Source: Pelomonas sp937871895 (GTDB taxonomy: Bacteria > Pseudomonadota > Gammaproteobacteria > Burkholderiales > Burkholderiaceae_C). From it: a DNA stretch of 64,000 nucleotides. Positions 53,274-61,347 of this stretch are shown in pieces. Under the pieces are notes generated by a model. That model worked only from the letters and a program-made list of their open reading frames with translations, had not been told where the DNA came from and did no database searches. Each line of letters opens with the position of its first letter. Positions within the stretch are counted from its first letter, which is position 1. The stretch lies in NCBI RefSeq assembly GCF_046348265.1, contig NZ_JAXMEO010000009.1. One strand, 5' to 3'. Made by a program: the position numbers and the translations under genes.

Positions 53274-54527
53274 ATGACCCTGCAATCTGTTGAACTGTTC
53301 GCCGGCGCAGGCGGGCTGGCCATGGGTGTCGCCATGGCGGGTTTTCAGAGCCGGGGCATCGTCGAATGGGACCGTTGGGCATGCGATACCGTGCGGCAGA
53401 ATAAGGAACGCGGACATCCACTCGTCGAGTCCTGGCCTGTGCACGAAGGCGATGTGCGTCAGTGGATTCGCAACTTCGCCGGCAGCGGCCTGGCCACGGG
53501 CGTGGATCTGGTGGCCGGCGGGCCGCCCTGCCAGCCCTTCTCCATGGGCGGCAAGCATCGCGCTTTCAATGACCACCGCGACATGTTCCCGGCCGCTGTC
53601 GAAGTCGTCCGCACGCTGCGTCCGCGCGCCTTCGTTTTCGAGAACGTCAAGGGCCTGACGCGCGCGTCCTTCCACACCTACTTCCAGTACATCCAGCTTC
53701 AGCTTGAATGGCCCGAAATCGTGCGCCGCGTCGACGAAAGCTGGAACGATCATCTGGCCCGTTTGCAATCGCACAAGACCAAGGCGCGCCGGGGCGCGGT
53801 GGGGCTTCAGTACCGCGTCGTCACCACGCTCGTCAATGCCGCCAACTTCGGCGTGCCTCAGCGCCGCGAGCGGGTGTTCATGGTCGGCTTTCGCAGTGAT
53901 GTCGATGCGCAGTGGTCCTTCCCGCGCGAGACCCATTCCCTCGACGCGCTGTTGCACGATCAATGGGTCAGCGGTGACTATTGGGAGCAGCATCGCGTGG
54001 CCAAGCGCCACCGCCCTGAGATGCCCGCGAATCACACCGGCCTGATCGCGCGTCTGCGCGGCCTGGGGCTGCCCCCGATGCACCAACCCTGGCAGACCGT
54101 TCGCGACGCGCTGATCGGCCTGCCAGAGCCGCGCGAAACCGAGCACCCACGCATCCTCAACCACCGTCTGCAAGCCGGTGCCCGCAGCTACCCGGGCCAC
54201 ACCGGCAGCCCGCTCGACTTGCCGGCCAAGACCCTCAAGGCCGGCGACCACGGTGTGCCGGGCGGCGAAAACATGCTGGTGCGGCCGGATGGGTCCATCC
54301 GCTACTTCACGGTCCGCGAGTCGGCGCGCTTGCAGAACTTCCCCGACGGCTACGAGCTGCACGGCTCTTGGTCCGAGGCCATGCGCCAGCTCGGCAATGC
54401 CGTGCCCGTGCGCCTGGGCCAAGTCGTGGCCTCCAGCGTGGCAGAGCATCTGCTGCGCGACGACGAGCGCCGGGCCGTAGCTGCGCTCAAAACGGATCGC
54501 GATCACGTGGCGCGCGTGGCTGCATGA
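53274..54527 (+). CDS. DNA (cytosine-5-)-methyltransferase of a type II system
   Basis: 417-aa m5C methyltransferase. Motif I is VELFAGAGGLAMG, motif IV GGPPCQPFS with catalytic Cys near residue 87, motif VI FVFENVKG, motif VIII VPQRRERVFMVGF, motif X MRQLGNAVPV. It has a strong AGGAGG ribosome site and GATAAT (53239-53244) as a possible -10. It precedes an Eco29kI-type endonuclease gene on the same strand and should protect the same site, inferred to be CCGCGG from the family. Composition is a little lower in GC than the preceding operon, consistent with acquisition. Confidence 0.93.
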   Translation: MTLQSVELFAGAGGLAMGVAMAGFQSRGIVEWDRWACDTVRQNKERGHPLVESWPVHEGDVRQWIRNFAGSGLATGVDLVAGGPPCQPFSMGGKHRAFNDHRDMFPAAVEVVRTLRPRAFVFENVKGLTRASFHTYFQYIQLQLEWPEIVRRVDESWNDHLARLQSHKTKARRGAVGLQYRVVTTLVNAANFGVPQRRERVFMVGFRSDVDAQWSFPRETHSLDALLHDQWVSGDYWEQHRVAKRHRPEMPANHTGLIARLRGLGLPPMHQPWQTVRDALIGLPEPRETEHPRILNHRLQAGARSYPGHTGSPLDLPAKTLKAGDHGVPGGENMLVRPDGSIRYFTVRESARLQNFPDGYELHGSWSEAMRQLGNAVPVRLGQVVASSVAEHLLRDDERRAVAALKTDRDHVARVAA

Positions 54528-54585
54528 GCGCGCCGGGCCGCTCGCAAGCGCGAATCCCGAAGCGCACAGCGCGGAGGGGCGTCCA

Positions 54586-55293
54586 ATGAGCAAGCCACGT
54601 CAACCGGAAGCCGTGATAACAACGCCGCGCCCGTACAACCCGCTCGACACAGAGAACCTGGGGCGTAGCGTGGCGGAGGCCCTGCTAGGCCGAAAGCCCA
54701 CCGGCCTTCAGGATCTGCCCAGCTTCGAGGGCGCCGGCCTCTACGCGCTGTACTACCAAGGCGGCCACCCGGTCTACGACCGCCTTGCCGCGCTCAATCG
54801 CAGCGCGGACCCACAGGCTCCCATCTATGTCGGCAAGGCTGTCCCCGAAGGTGCGCGCAAAGGTGGCGTCGGCACCCGCAAGGCGAGCAACACGGCGCTC
54901 TTCAAACGCCTCACCGAACACGCCGAGAGCATCCGCGTCACGCGGGATCTGAACCTCGCCGACTTCAGCTGCCGCTTCCTGGTCGTCGAAGACATCTGGA
55001 TTCCGCTTGGTGAGTCTCTGCTCATTGCCAAGTTCAGCCCTGTGTGGAACCAGATCGTCGAAGGCTTTGGCAATCACGATCCCGGAAGCGGCCGACACAA
55101 CGGCAAGCGCCCGCGCTGGGACGTGCTGCACCCAGGGCGGTCCTGGGCCGAGAAGTGCCAGCCTCGCCCGGAAACTGCCGAGCAAATCGGCAGTGAGGTC
55201 AGCGCCCACCTGCGGGCCTTCTTGCCGATCAGCAAGCCGCACTACTTTGTAGAGCAGCCGCAAGCCAGCTATCGCGTCGAGCCCAAGGCCTGA
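54586..55293 (+). CDS. Eco29kI-family GIY-YIG restriction endonuclease
   Basis: 235-aa type II restriction enzyme. The GIY-YIG core is visible: GLYALYYQGG, APIYVGKAVPEGARKGG, FKRLTEHAES (Arg and His), LGESLLIAKFSPVWN (Glu and Asn), each a residue known in the Eco29kI active site. Eco29kI cuts CCGCGG (SacII site). The start ATG 54586 has GGAGG 12 bases upstream. The gene is 58 bases after the methyltransferase. The prototype order is recalled as endonuclease first; here the methylase comes first, which would allow protection before cutting on arrival in a new host. Confidence 0.9.
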   Translation: MSKPRQPEAVITTPRPYNPLDTENLGRSVAEALLGRKPTGLQDLPSFEGAGLYALYYQGGHPVYDRLAALNRSADPQAPIYVGKAVPEGARKGGVGTRKASNTALFKRLTEHAESIRVTRDLNLADFSCRFLVVEDIWIPLGESLLIAKFSPVWNQIVEGFGNHDPGSGRHNGKRPRWDVLHPGRSWAEKCQPRPETAEQIGSEVSAHLRAFLPISKPHYFVEQPQASYRVEPKA

Positions 55294-55321
55294 GGGCCAT
55301 TGGCTGTGCGCTGCGCATCGA

Positions 55322-57646
55322 TCAGCCGCGCGACGTAAACCCCATCCCCTTGCGCTCCCGCACCCCCGGCTTGGCCCGGTGCTCGACTTCGAGCTGAGAC
55401 AGGAACTCGTCGGGTTGAAGGGCGTCGCCGAGGATCTCGACCTGTTGGCGGACGGCGGCGAAGTCGCCGTGGGCGAGGTGGTCGAGCAGCGCGAGGCGCT
55501 CGCGTTGCTCAGGCGTGGGAGCCGAGCCCGTCTCGTTCTCGAACATGCGCTCGCGCTGCTCGGGCTTGAGGGGCTTGAAGCGGATCTTGAAGGCGAAGCG
55601 GCGCAGCGCCGCCTCGTCGAGGTCTTCGAAGAGGTTGGTGGTGCAGATGAAGAGGCCGGCAAAGCGCTCCATGCCGGCGAGCATCTCGTTGACCTCGGAG
55701 ACCTCGTAGTTGCGTTCGGCGTGCTTGCGGCTGCGCAGGAAGCTGTCGGCTTCGTCGAGCAGCAGCACCGCCCCTTCGCTCTGGGCCAGCTCGAACATGC
55801 GGGCCATGTTCTGCTCGGTCTCGCCGACGTATTTGCTGGAGAGATCACTCGCGCGGCGGACCATCAAGGGGCGACCGAGTTCGCTGGCGATGTGTTCGGC
55901 CAGGGCCGTCTTGCCGGTGCCGGGCGGGCCGTAGAAGCACATCTGGCCGGCGCCCTTGCGACGCAGGGCCTCGACGATGCGGGGCACCTCAAAGCGGCTC
56001 TCAACGTTGAGCAGGTCGAGCGCATAGCTGGTGACGCAGGGCCGCGCGGTGGTGGCGGCGTCGTTGCGGCCCAGGGCCTTGTCGGCGTTCTGCAGCTGGC
56101 GCTCGATCAGGCGCTCGGCTTGGTCGGGCTGGCCGGCGAGCTGGGCAAAGCGCGCGGCGGTGCGGATCTGCGCCGGCGTGAGGCCGGGGCGCTCGGCCAA
56201 CTTGGCGACAAAGGCCTCGCTCACCGGCACCTCGGCCAGCGCGCGGGCCACCAGGCCTTGGCGGGCGCCGGGCGGCGGTGACTTCAGCTCCAGGTGGTAC
56301 TGAAAGCGGCGGCGGAAGGCGGGGTCAATTTGCTCGATGCGGTTGGTGACCCAGATCACCGGCACGGGGTTGGTTTCCAGGATCTGGTTGACCCAGGCCT
56401 TGCCGCTGACCGAGGAGCCGGTGCCGCTGGCGCCCTCGCCGCTGGCGTCTAAGCGCGCGATCAGGCTGGCGGTGTCGCTGGACAGCGGCGGGAACACGTC
56501 TTCGACCTCGTCGAACAGCAAGGCCACATTGCCGCTGGCCTTCAGGAAGACCTGGCTGATCTGCAAGCTGCGGTAGCGGTCGCGGCCGGAGAGGGAGTTG
56601 CCGTCGCGGTCGGCAGCTTCGACTTCGTACAGGTCCAGGCCCGCTGCGGCCACAGCCACCTTGGCGAGTTCGGTCTTGCCGGTGCCCGGGGGGCCATAGA
56701 GCAACACGTTGACGCCGGCGGCCTGCGTGGCGACGGCCGTCTTGAGCATGCCTTGCAGCAGCGCGAGGTCGTCAGCGACAAAAGAGAAATCCGTCGGGCC
56801 CAGGTTGCTGCGCGTGGCGGGCCGCGTGAACACGGCCATCAGGTCGTGCGGCCCCTGGTACTCGCGCATCAGCACGGGCGGGATCTGGTCGCTGACCTTC
56901 ATCAGGTCGGCAAGGTCGGTGATGTTGTGCTCGGAGATCAGGTTCTCGACCATGCCGATGCGCTCCAGGCGCGAGCCGGCGCGCAGGGCCTCGGCCACCT
57001 CGCGCTCGTCCACGCCGGCGACCGCCGCGATGGCGGCAAAGGCTTCATGGGCGGTGTTGACCTTGAACTCGACCAAGGCCCCGCGCAGCTCGCGCTGGTA
57101 GCGGGCCAGGGTGCCGTAGAGCAGGATGGCGCGCTCGGCAGGGTTGAGCTGCAAGAGCGTGCCGAGCTGGGCGATGTTCTTCTCGATCAGCGTGGACTCC
57201 TGCTTGAGCTGGCGATCCAGGTGCTCGCAGGTGGTGGCCAGCAAGGCCATCATGTCCTTGGGCGCGTCCTTGGCGTATTCGTCCAGATAGAAGAACAGCG
57301 TGCCCTCGGCAAAGGGGCCGTTCCAGCGGCCGAAGCGGTCGAGGAAGGCTTCGTCCGACAGCACCTCCTGGCCGCGCCATAGCTCGTTGCTGGCACAGCG
57401 CTGCAACAGATAGAGCCGCAGGCGCTGCAGCACGCGCACAGGCCACACGAGGTGGCGGCCGGTGAAGGAGAGCAGGCCGTTGAAGTCGCGCCGCAGGTTG
57501 AAGCGCCCGGCGTGCTTGACGGTCAGCGTCAGCACGAACTGCGAGCACATGCGGTCCAGCACCGGCGCCTTTTCGAGCCCGGGCGAGGCCAGCACTCGCC
57601 CACTCACGCGGGCGGCGGCACTCAACTCCTGGACTCGTCGAACCAT
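55322..57646 (-). CDS. Double-AAA ATPase
   Basis: 774-aa protein. An N-terminal helical domain (about 1-290) precedes two AAA modules. Module 1 has Walker A LLYGPPGTGKTELAK near residue 320 and Walker B LLFDEVEDVF; module 2 has Walker A FYGPPGTGKTALAEH near residue 590 and Walker B LLLDEADSFL, with an Arg finger region RRFAFKIRF. The spacing of two unequal AAA modules resembles SpoVK/Cdc48-like remodellers. No substrate-recognition or protease domain is visible. It lies 29 bases from the restriction endonuclease stop in convergent orientation. The function in this strain is not known. Confidence 0.82.
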   Translation of the reverse strand: MVRRVQELSAAARVSGRVLASPGLEKAPVLDRMCSQFVLTLTVKHAGRFNLRRDFNGLLSFTGRHLVWPVRVLQRLRLYLLQRCASNELWRGQEVLSDEAFLDRFGRWNGPFAEGTLFFYLDEYAKDAPKDMMALLATTCEHLDRQLKQESTLIEKNIAQLGTLLQLNPAERAILLYGTLARYQRELRGALVEFKVNTAHEAFAAIAAVAGVDEREVAEALRAGSRLERIGMVENLISEHNITDLADLMKVSDQIPPVLMREYQGPHDLMAVFTRPATRSNLGPTDFSFVADDLALLQGMLKTAVATQAAGVNVLLYGPPGTGKTELAKVAVAAAGLDLYEVEAADRDGNSLSGRDRYRSLQISQVFLKASGNVALLFDEVEDVFPPLSSDTASLIARLDASGEGASGTGSSVSGKAWVNQILETNPVPVIWVTNRIEQIDPAFRRRFQYHLELKSPPPGARQGLVARALAEVPVSEAFVAKLAERPGLTPAQIRTAARFAQLAGQPDQAERLIERQLQNADKALGRNDAATTARPCVTSYALDLLNVESRFEVPRIVEALRRKGAGQMCFYGPPGTGKTALAEHIASELGRPLMVRRASDLSSKYVGETEQNMARMFELAQSEGAVLLLDEADSFLRSRKHAERNYEVSEVNEMLAGMERFAGLFICTTNLFEDLDEAALRRFAFKIRFKPLKPEQRERMFENETGSAPTPEQRERLALLDHLAHGDFAAVRQQVEILGDALQPDEFLSQLEVEHRAKPGVRERKGMGFTSRG

Positions 57647-57698
57647 GGGGACTCCTGCTCGCTATCGACGGCCCATCTTGGCTCAGCTCAAGACGCTG

Positions 57699-57971
57699 TC
57701 AATGCATTTGTACCGAGGTCTGGCCCATGGCTGCGTAACCTTCGATGAAATCGTCGAGTTCGTCCTCGCTGGAGCGGCCCTCGTCAAAAAGTGCCTGTAC
57801 ACCCAGCTCAAACGATGCCGCGAGCGCGCCTTCGATGAAGATCTCCTTGCGGGCGAACTTGTCGACGATCTCGAAACCACCACGCTGCAGGTCGGTACCG
57901 GCCCAGGCGTCCGCGTTGCGTTCGTCAAACTGCACGACGATGTAGCTATCGGAGTTGTAGAGCATTTGCAT
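57699..57971 (-). CDS. DUF3567 family protein
   Basis: 90-aa protein of DUF3567, a small family typical of Burkholderiales. The domain begins MQMLYNSDSYIVVQFD and has RGGFEIVDKFARKEIFIEG, then DDFIEGYAAMG, all family marks. ATG 57971 is chosen because a GGAGG sits five bases upstream; the ATG at 57983 overlaps it. The function is unknown; it is a good taxonomic marker. It stands alone between the AAA gene and a DUF3108 gene. Confidence 0.88.
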   Translation of the reverse strand: MQMLYNSDSYIVVQFDERNADAWAGTDLQRGGFEIVDKFARKEIFIEGALAASFELGVQALFDEGRSSEDELDDFIEGYAAMGQTSVQMH

Positions 57972-58083
57972 GATGGCCTCCAACTGCGGTTCTGGGCCGC
58001 GATATTCAAGACTTCGGTCGGAAAGATAGTGGCAGAACGCCCCGCTGTTCGCATGATCGTCGAGTCAGGAATTAGGGAGGAGT

Positions 58084-58983
58084 TCACGGGCTTTCAAGCC
58101 ATATTTCGAAGCCCCGGCGCTCGGGGTCGCCCTGGCGCAAACGCACCGGGCCGTGGCCGCGCGCGGGGTCGAACCAGGCCTCCAGGCCCGGGTCCTCGGC
58201 CCCCAGCGGCTGGCGCCGCAAATGCCACAGGCCAGGGATGGCGCTGTCCTCCTCGACCAGCTCAAACACCCACTCGCGCAACTCGCCGCGCAGCCCCGCC
58301 ACCCAGACGCGCCAGCGCGCACCAGGCAGGGGCGCCGGCCCGGCGTCCAGCAAGGCCGCCAACTGCAGCCACCAGCTCAGGCGGTCCTGGGCGCCGTCGG
58401 GCAGGTCCAGGCTGCCGGGGCGGGTCGAGAAGCTGAGCCGCCCCGCATCGCGGTCGAAGTTGGTGGCCTGGCGGTCACCGCCCCGCATCTGCAAGCTGAA
58501 GCGCTCCGGCACCAGCCCGCCCGGCGACATGCGGCCCAGGCTTTGCCAAGCGGGTAGCGTGCGCTCACCGATGCGGCGGGTCAGGCGCAGCATGTAGCGG
58601 CCATCCGCCTGGGGCTGCCAGCTCAGGCTGGCCTCGCCATCCTGGCCGGCCTGGCGCAGCCGGTAGCGCCACTCGCTGGCTTCGGCCAGGCGCAACAGCG
58701 GTGCGGATGGGCCAGGGTCTGCCGCTGGCGTCGGGTCTGGCGTCGGGTCCGGTGCGGTCAGCAAGCGCTGTGGCTCCGGTGACTGCGAGCGCACCGGCGC
58801 GGCCGGGCGGGCCACGACCTGAGGCGGCGTGGCGGCCGGCGGTGCCTCAACCCGCACGCGCAAGGCAGGCGCGGCGGCCGAGATGGGCTGCGCCGGCAGC
58901 TCCGACGCACGGAACCACCAGGCATGCAGGCCGGCGCTGAGCCCCAAGGCCAGCAGCGCGGGACGGAGTTTCTGGAAGCGCAC
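58084..58983 (-). CDS. DUF3108 domain protein, membrane-anchored
   Basis: 299 aa from GTG 58983, which follows AGGA by seven bases. An N-terminal helix (LRPALLALGLSAGLHAWWF) anchors a Pro/Ala-rich linker (about 30-105, with DPTPDPTPA) and a C-terminal DUF3108 domain (about 115-295): SEWRYRLRQAGQDGEASLSW, FSLQMRGGDRQATNFDRDAG, RLSWWLQLAALLDAG. The long extended linker resembles that of TonB-like or cell-wall-spanning proteins. DUF3108 folds as a periplasmic beta domain with unknown role. Confidence 0.8.
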   Translation of the reverse strand: MRFQKLRPALLALGLSAGLHAWWFRASELPAQPISAAAPALRVRVEAPPAATPPQVVARPAAPVRSQSPEPQRLLTAPDPTPDPTPAADPGPSAPLLRLAEASEWRYRLRQAGQDGEASLSWQPQADGRYMLRLTRRIGERTLPAWQSLGRMSPGGLVPERFSLQMRGGDRQATNFDRDAGRLSFSTRPGSLDLPDGAQDRLSWWLQLAALLDAGPAPLPGARWRVWVAGLRGELREWVFELVEEDSAIPGLWHLRRQPLGAEDPGLEAWFDPARGHGPVRLRQGDPERRGFEIWLESP

Positions 58984-59034
58984 CGCACAATCCTGACATG
59001 AACCGGCACACCGCCGGCCAACCCTGCGCCCTGT

Positions 59035-59814
59035 ATGAAACTCGCCACCTACCTCGATGGCTCGCGCGACGGCCAACTCGTCGTCGTCTCGCGCGACTTG
59101 AGCCAGGCCCACTTTGCCAATGGCATCGCCACCAGGCTGCAGCAGGTGCTGGATGACTGGGCCTTCATGGCCCCGCAGCTGGAAGAGCTGTCGATCTCCC
59201 TCAACCACGGGCGCTGCCGGCATGCCTTCGCGTTCAACCCCGCGCAGTGCATGGCCCCGCTGCCGCGTGCCTTTGGATGGACGGTGCCCGAAGACGGCGG
59301 CCGCCGCGCGAGCGACGCGCTGCTCGGGCCACACACCCCGGTGCGCCTGCTGGCCGACCCGGTGCCCTGCGCCGCCCGCTATGCGGTGCTGCACGGCGAT
59401 GTGGCGCGCGGCATTGATGCACTGAGCGCCCGTGACGCCATCCGCCTGCTGCTGCTGGCCGCCGAGTCGCCCACCCACGCCGCCTTTGCCCCAGTGGCCG
59501 TGAGCCCTGACGAGCTGGGCGCGGCGTGGCAGAACGGCCGGGTCATGCTGCCCGTGCTGGCCATGCACAACGGCCGCCGCGAAGGTGGCACCGACAAGCC
59601 CGAGCCCGGCGCCGACTTTGGCCGCCTGCTGTCCGACCTGGCCCACCCGCGTGCGCTGCGCGCCGGCAGCTTGGTGGGCGCGACCACCGCCGTGCTGGTG
59701 CCCGCCGTGGCCGCCGGTGATGCGGTGCGCTTCGAGGTCAAGGACGAAGCCGGGCACTCGATCTTCGGGGCGATCGAGCAAGACGTCACGCTGGAAGGCA
59801 CGGCGGCCGAATGA
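59035..59814 (+). CDS. Fumarylacetoacetase-like protein with replaced metal ligands
   Basis: 259 aa, shorter than the usual ~330. The N-terminus is the FAH N-terminal 2 domain type (MKLATYLDGSRDGQLVVVSR, AHFANGIATRLQQVLDDWAF). The core would normally read ExE in the metal-binding strand (FEAEIAVITG); here the aligned segment is CAARYAVLHGDV, so the acidic ligands are lost. The block SLVGATTAVLVPAVAAGDAV replaces the catalytic part. It is therefore possibly inactive or changed in function. It overlaps the nucleoside hydrolase by four bases (ATGA), suggesting a shared operon. Alternative: a related fold with a different reaction. Confidence 0.65.
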   Translation: MKLATYLDGSRDGQLVVVSRDLSQAHFANGIATRLQQVLDDWAFMAPQLEELSISLNHGRCRHAFAFNPAQCMAPLPRAFGWTVPEDGGRRASDALLGPHTPVRLLADPVPCAARYAVLHGDVARGIDALSARDAIRLLLLAAESPTHAAFAPVAVSPDELGAAWQNGRVMLPVLAMHNGRREGGTDKPEPGADFGRLLSDLAHPRALRAGSLVGATTAVLVPAVAAGDAVRFEVKDEAGHSIFGAIEQDVTLEGTAAE

Positions 59815-60746
59815 CGAACAAGATCATCATCGACACCGACCCGGGTCAAGACGACGCCATCGCCCTGCTGCTGGCCGCCGCCAGCCCCGAGCTGGCGCTG
59901 CTGGGCGTCACCACCGTGGCCGGCAATGTGCCGCTGCCGCTGACCACGCGCAACGCCCGCACCGTGCTGGAGCTGGCGGGCCGGCGCGACGTGCCCGTCT
60001 GTGCTGGCGCAGCCGCCCCACTGGACGTGCCCCTGGTCACCGCCGAGCACGTGCACGGCAAGACAGGGCTTGACGGCATCGAGCTGCCCGAGCCCAGCCT
60101 GCCGCTCGACCCGCGCCATGCGGCCGACTTCATCGTGCAGACCCTGCGTGAGCACGCGCCCGGCAGCATCACGCTCTGCCCGCTGGGGCCGCTGACCAAC
60201 ATCGCCCTCGCGCTGCGCCGTGCGCCTGACATCGCCGCGCGCATCCAGCGCATCGTGCTGATGGGCGGCGGCTTCTTCGAGGGCGGCAACATCACCCCGG
60301 CGGCCGAGTTCAACTTCTATGTGGACCCGCAGGCCGCGCACGAGGTCTTCTCAAGTGGCGTGCCTATCGTCATGGCCCCGCTGGACGTGACGCACCGGGT
60401 GCTGACGACGCGCGCGCGCGTCGAGGCCCTCCGCGCATTGGGCAGCCGCGTGGGCACGACGGTGGCCGCGTGGATGGACTTTTACGAGCGCTTTGACATC
60501 GCCAAGTACGGCAGCGACGGCGCGCCGCTGCACGACCCCTGCGTCATCGCCTGGCTGCTGCGCCCCGAGCTCTTCAAGGGCCGCGACTGCAATGTCCGCA
60601 TCGAGGTGCAGAGCCCGCTGACGCGCGGCATGAGCGTGGTGGACTGGTGGCAGGTGAGTGGGCTCCCCACCAATGCGCTGGTGCTGCGCGAGGTGGATGA
60701 CGCCGGATTCTTTGCCCTGCTGACGGAAAGACTGCAACGCCCATGA
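59811..60746 (+). CDS. Nucleoside hydrolase (ribonucleoside hydrolase family)
   Basis: 311-aa enzyme that splits the N-glycosidic bond of nucleosides. The calcium-binding motif IIIDTDPGQDDAIALLL is intact at the N-terminus; other family segments are GVTTVAGNVPL, HGKTGLDGIELPEPS, and AEFNFYVDPQAAHEVFSSG with the final D of VMAPLDVTHRV. The C-terminal PLHDPCVIAWLL His motif is also present. Substrate (purine, pyrimidine or mixed) is uncertain. Both neighbours overlap it by four bases. Confidence 0.92.
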   Translation: MTNKIIIDTDPGQDDAIALLLAAASPELALLGVTTVAGNVPLPLTTRNARTVLELAGRRDVPVCAGAAAPLDVPLVTAEHVHGKTGLDGIELPEPSLPLDPRHAADFIVQTLREHAPGSITLCPLGPLTNIALALRRAPDIAARIQRIVLMGGGFFEGGNITPAAEFNFYVDPQAAHEVFSSGVPIVMAPLDVTHRVLTTRARVEALRALGSRVGTTVAAWMDFYERFDIAKYGSDGAPLHDPCVIAWLLRPELFKGRDCNVRIEVQSPLTRGMSVVDWWQVSGLPTNALVLREVDDAGFFALLTERLQRP

Positions 60747-61336
60747 GCCTGCCCCTGAGCTGCCGCTGCGGTGCCATCCAAGGCACCGTGCCCGACACCG
60801 CCCGCACCGCGCGGGTGATGTGCTACTGCCGCGACTGCCGCACCGCGCAGCGCTGGTTGGACCCGTCGCGCGGCTTGGATGCCGCCGGTGGGGTGGACAT
60901 CATCGCCACCACGCAAGCCGAGGTGCAGCTCAGCCAGGGGCAAGACGCATTGGCTTGCCTGCAGCTCAGCCCCAAGGGCCTCTACCGCTGGCACTGCAAG
61001 CACTGCCGCACGCCGCTGGGCAACACACCGGCTGCCAACGGGCCGCGCTTTGTGGGCCTGAGCCGTCTGGCCGTGGCGCTGGACGACGCGGCGCTTGACG
61101 CGCGCGTCGGCCTGCCGCGCTGGCAAGCCTTTGCCAAGAGCGCCACCGGCCCCGTGCCGGCGCTGGCAAGCCGGGCCCTGCTGCCCACGCTCAAGGTGGT
61201 TGGGCGCTCGCTGCTGGACCGCCTGCGCGCCCTGACGCCGGGCAATCCCTTCTTCGACGCCCAAGGCCAGACGCGTGTCCAGCCTCACCTCATGCCGCGC
61301 GAGGAACGCGCGGCACTGCGCGCGCAGGACCGCTGA
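60743..61336 (+). CDS. DUF6151/GFA-like zinc-binding protein
   Basis: 197 aa. A zinc site formed by SCRCGAIQG, CYCRDCRTAQ and WHCKHCRTPLGN is the pattern of glutathione-dependent formaldehyde-activating enzyme-like folds and of the DUF6151 family. The rest is helical. Activity with glutathione is not shown by the sequence. It ends the FAH-like, nucleoside hydrolase, DUF6151 set of overlapping genes; the convergent acyl-CoA synthetase gene stops 12 bases later. Confidence 0.82.
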   Translation: MSLPLSCRCGAIQGTVPDTARTARVMCYCRDCRTAQRWLDPSRGLDAAGGVDIIATTQAEVQLSQGQDALACLQLSPKGLYRWHCKHCRTPLGNTPAANGPRFVGLSRLAVALDDAALDARVGLPRWQAFAKSATGPVPALASRALLPTLKVVGRSLLDRLRALTPGNPFFDAQGQTRVQPHLMPREERAALRAQDR

Positions 61337-61347
61337 CTCTCAGCCTC

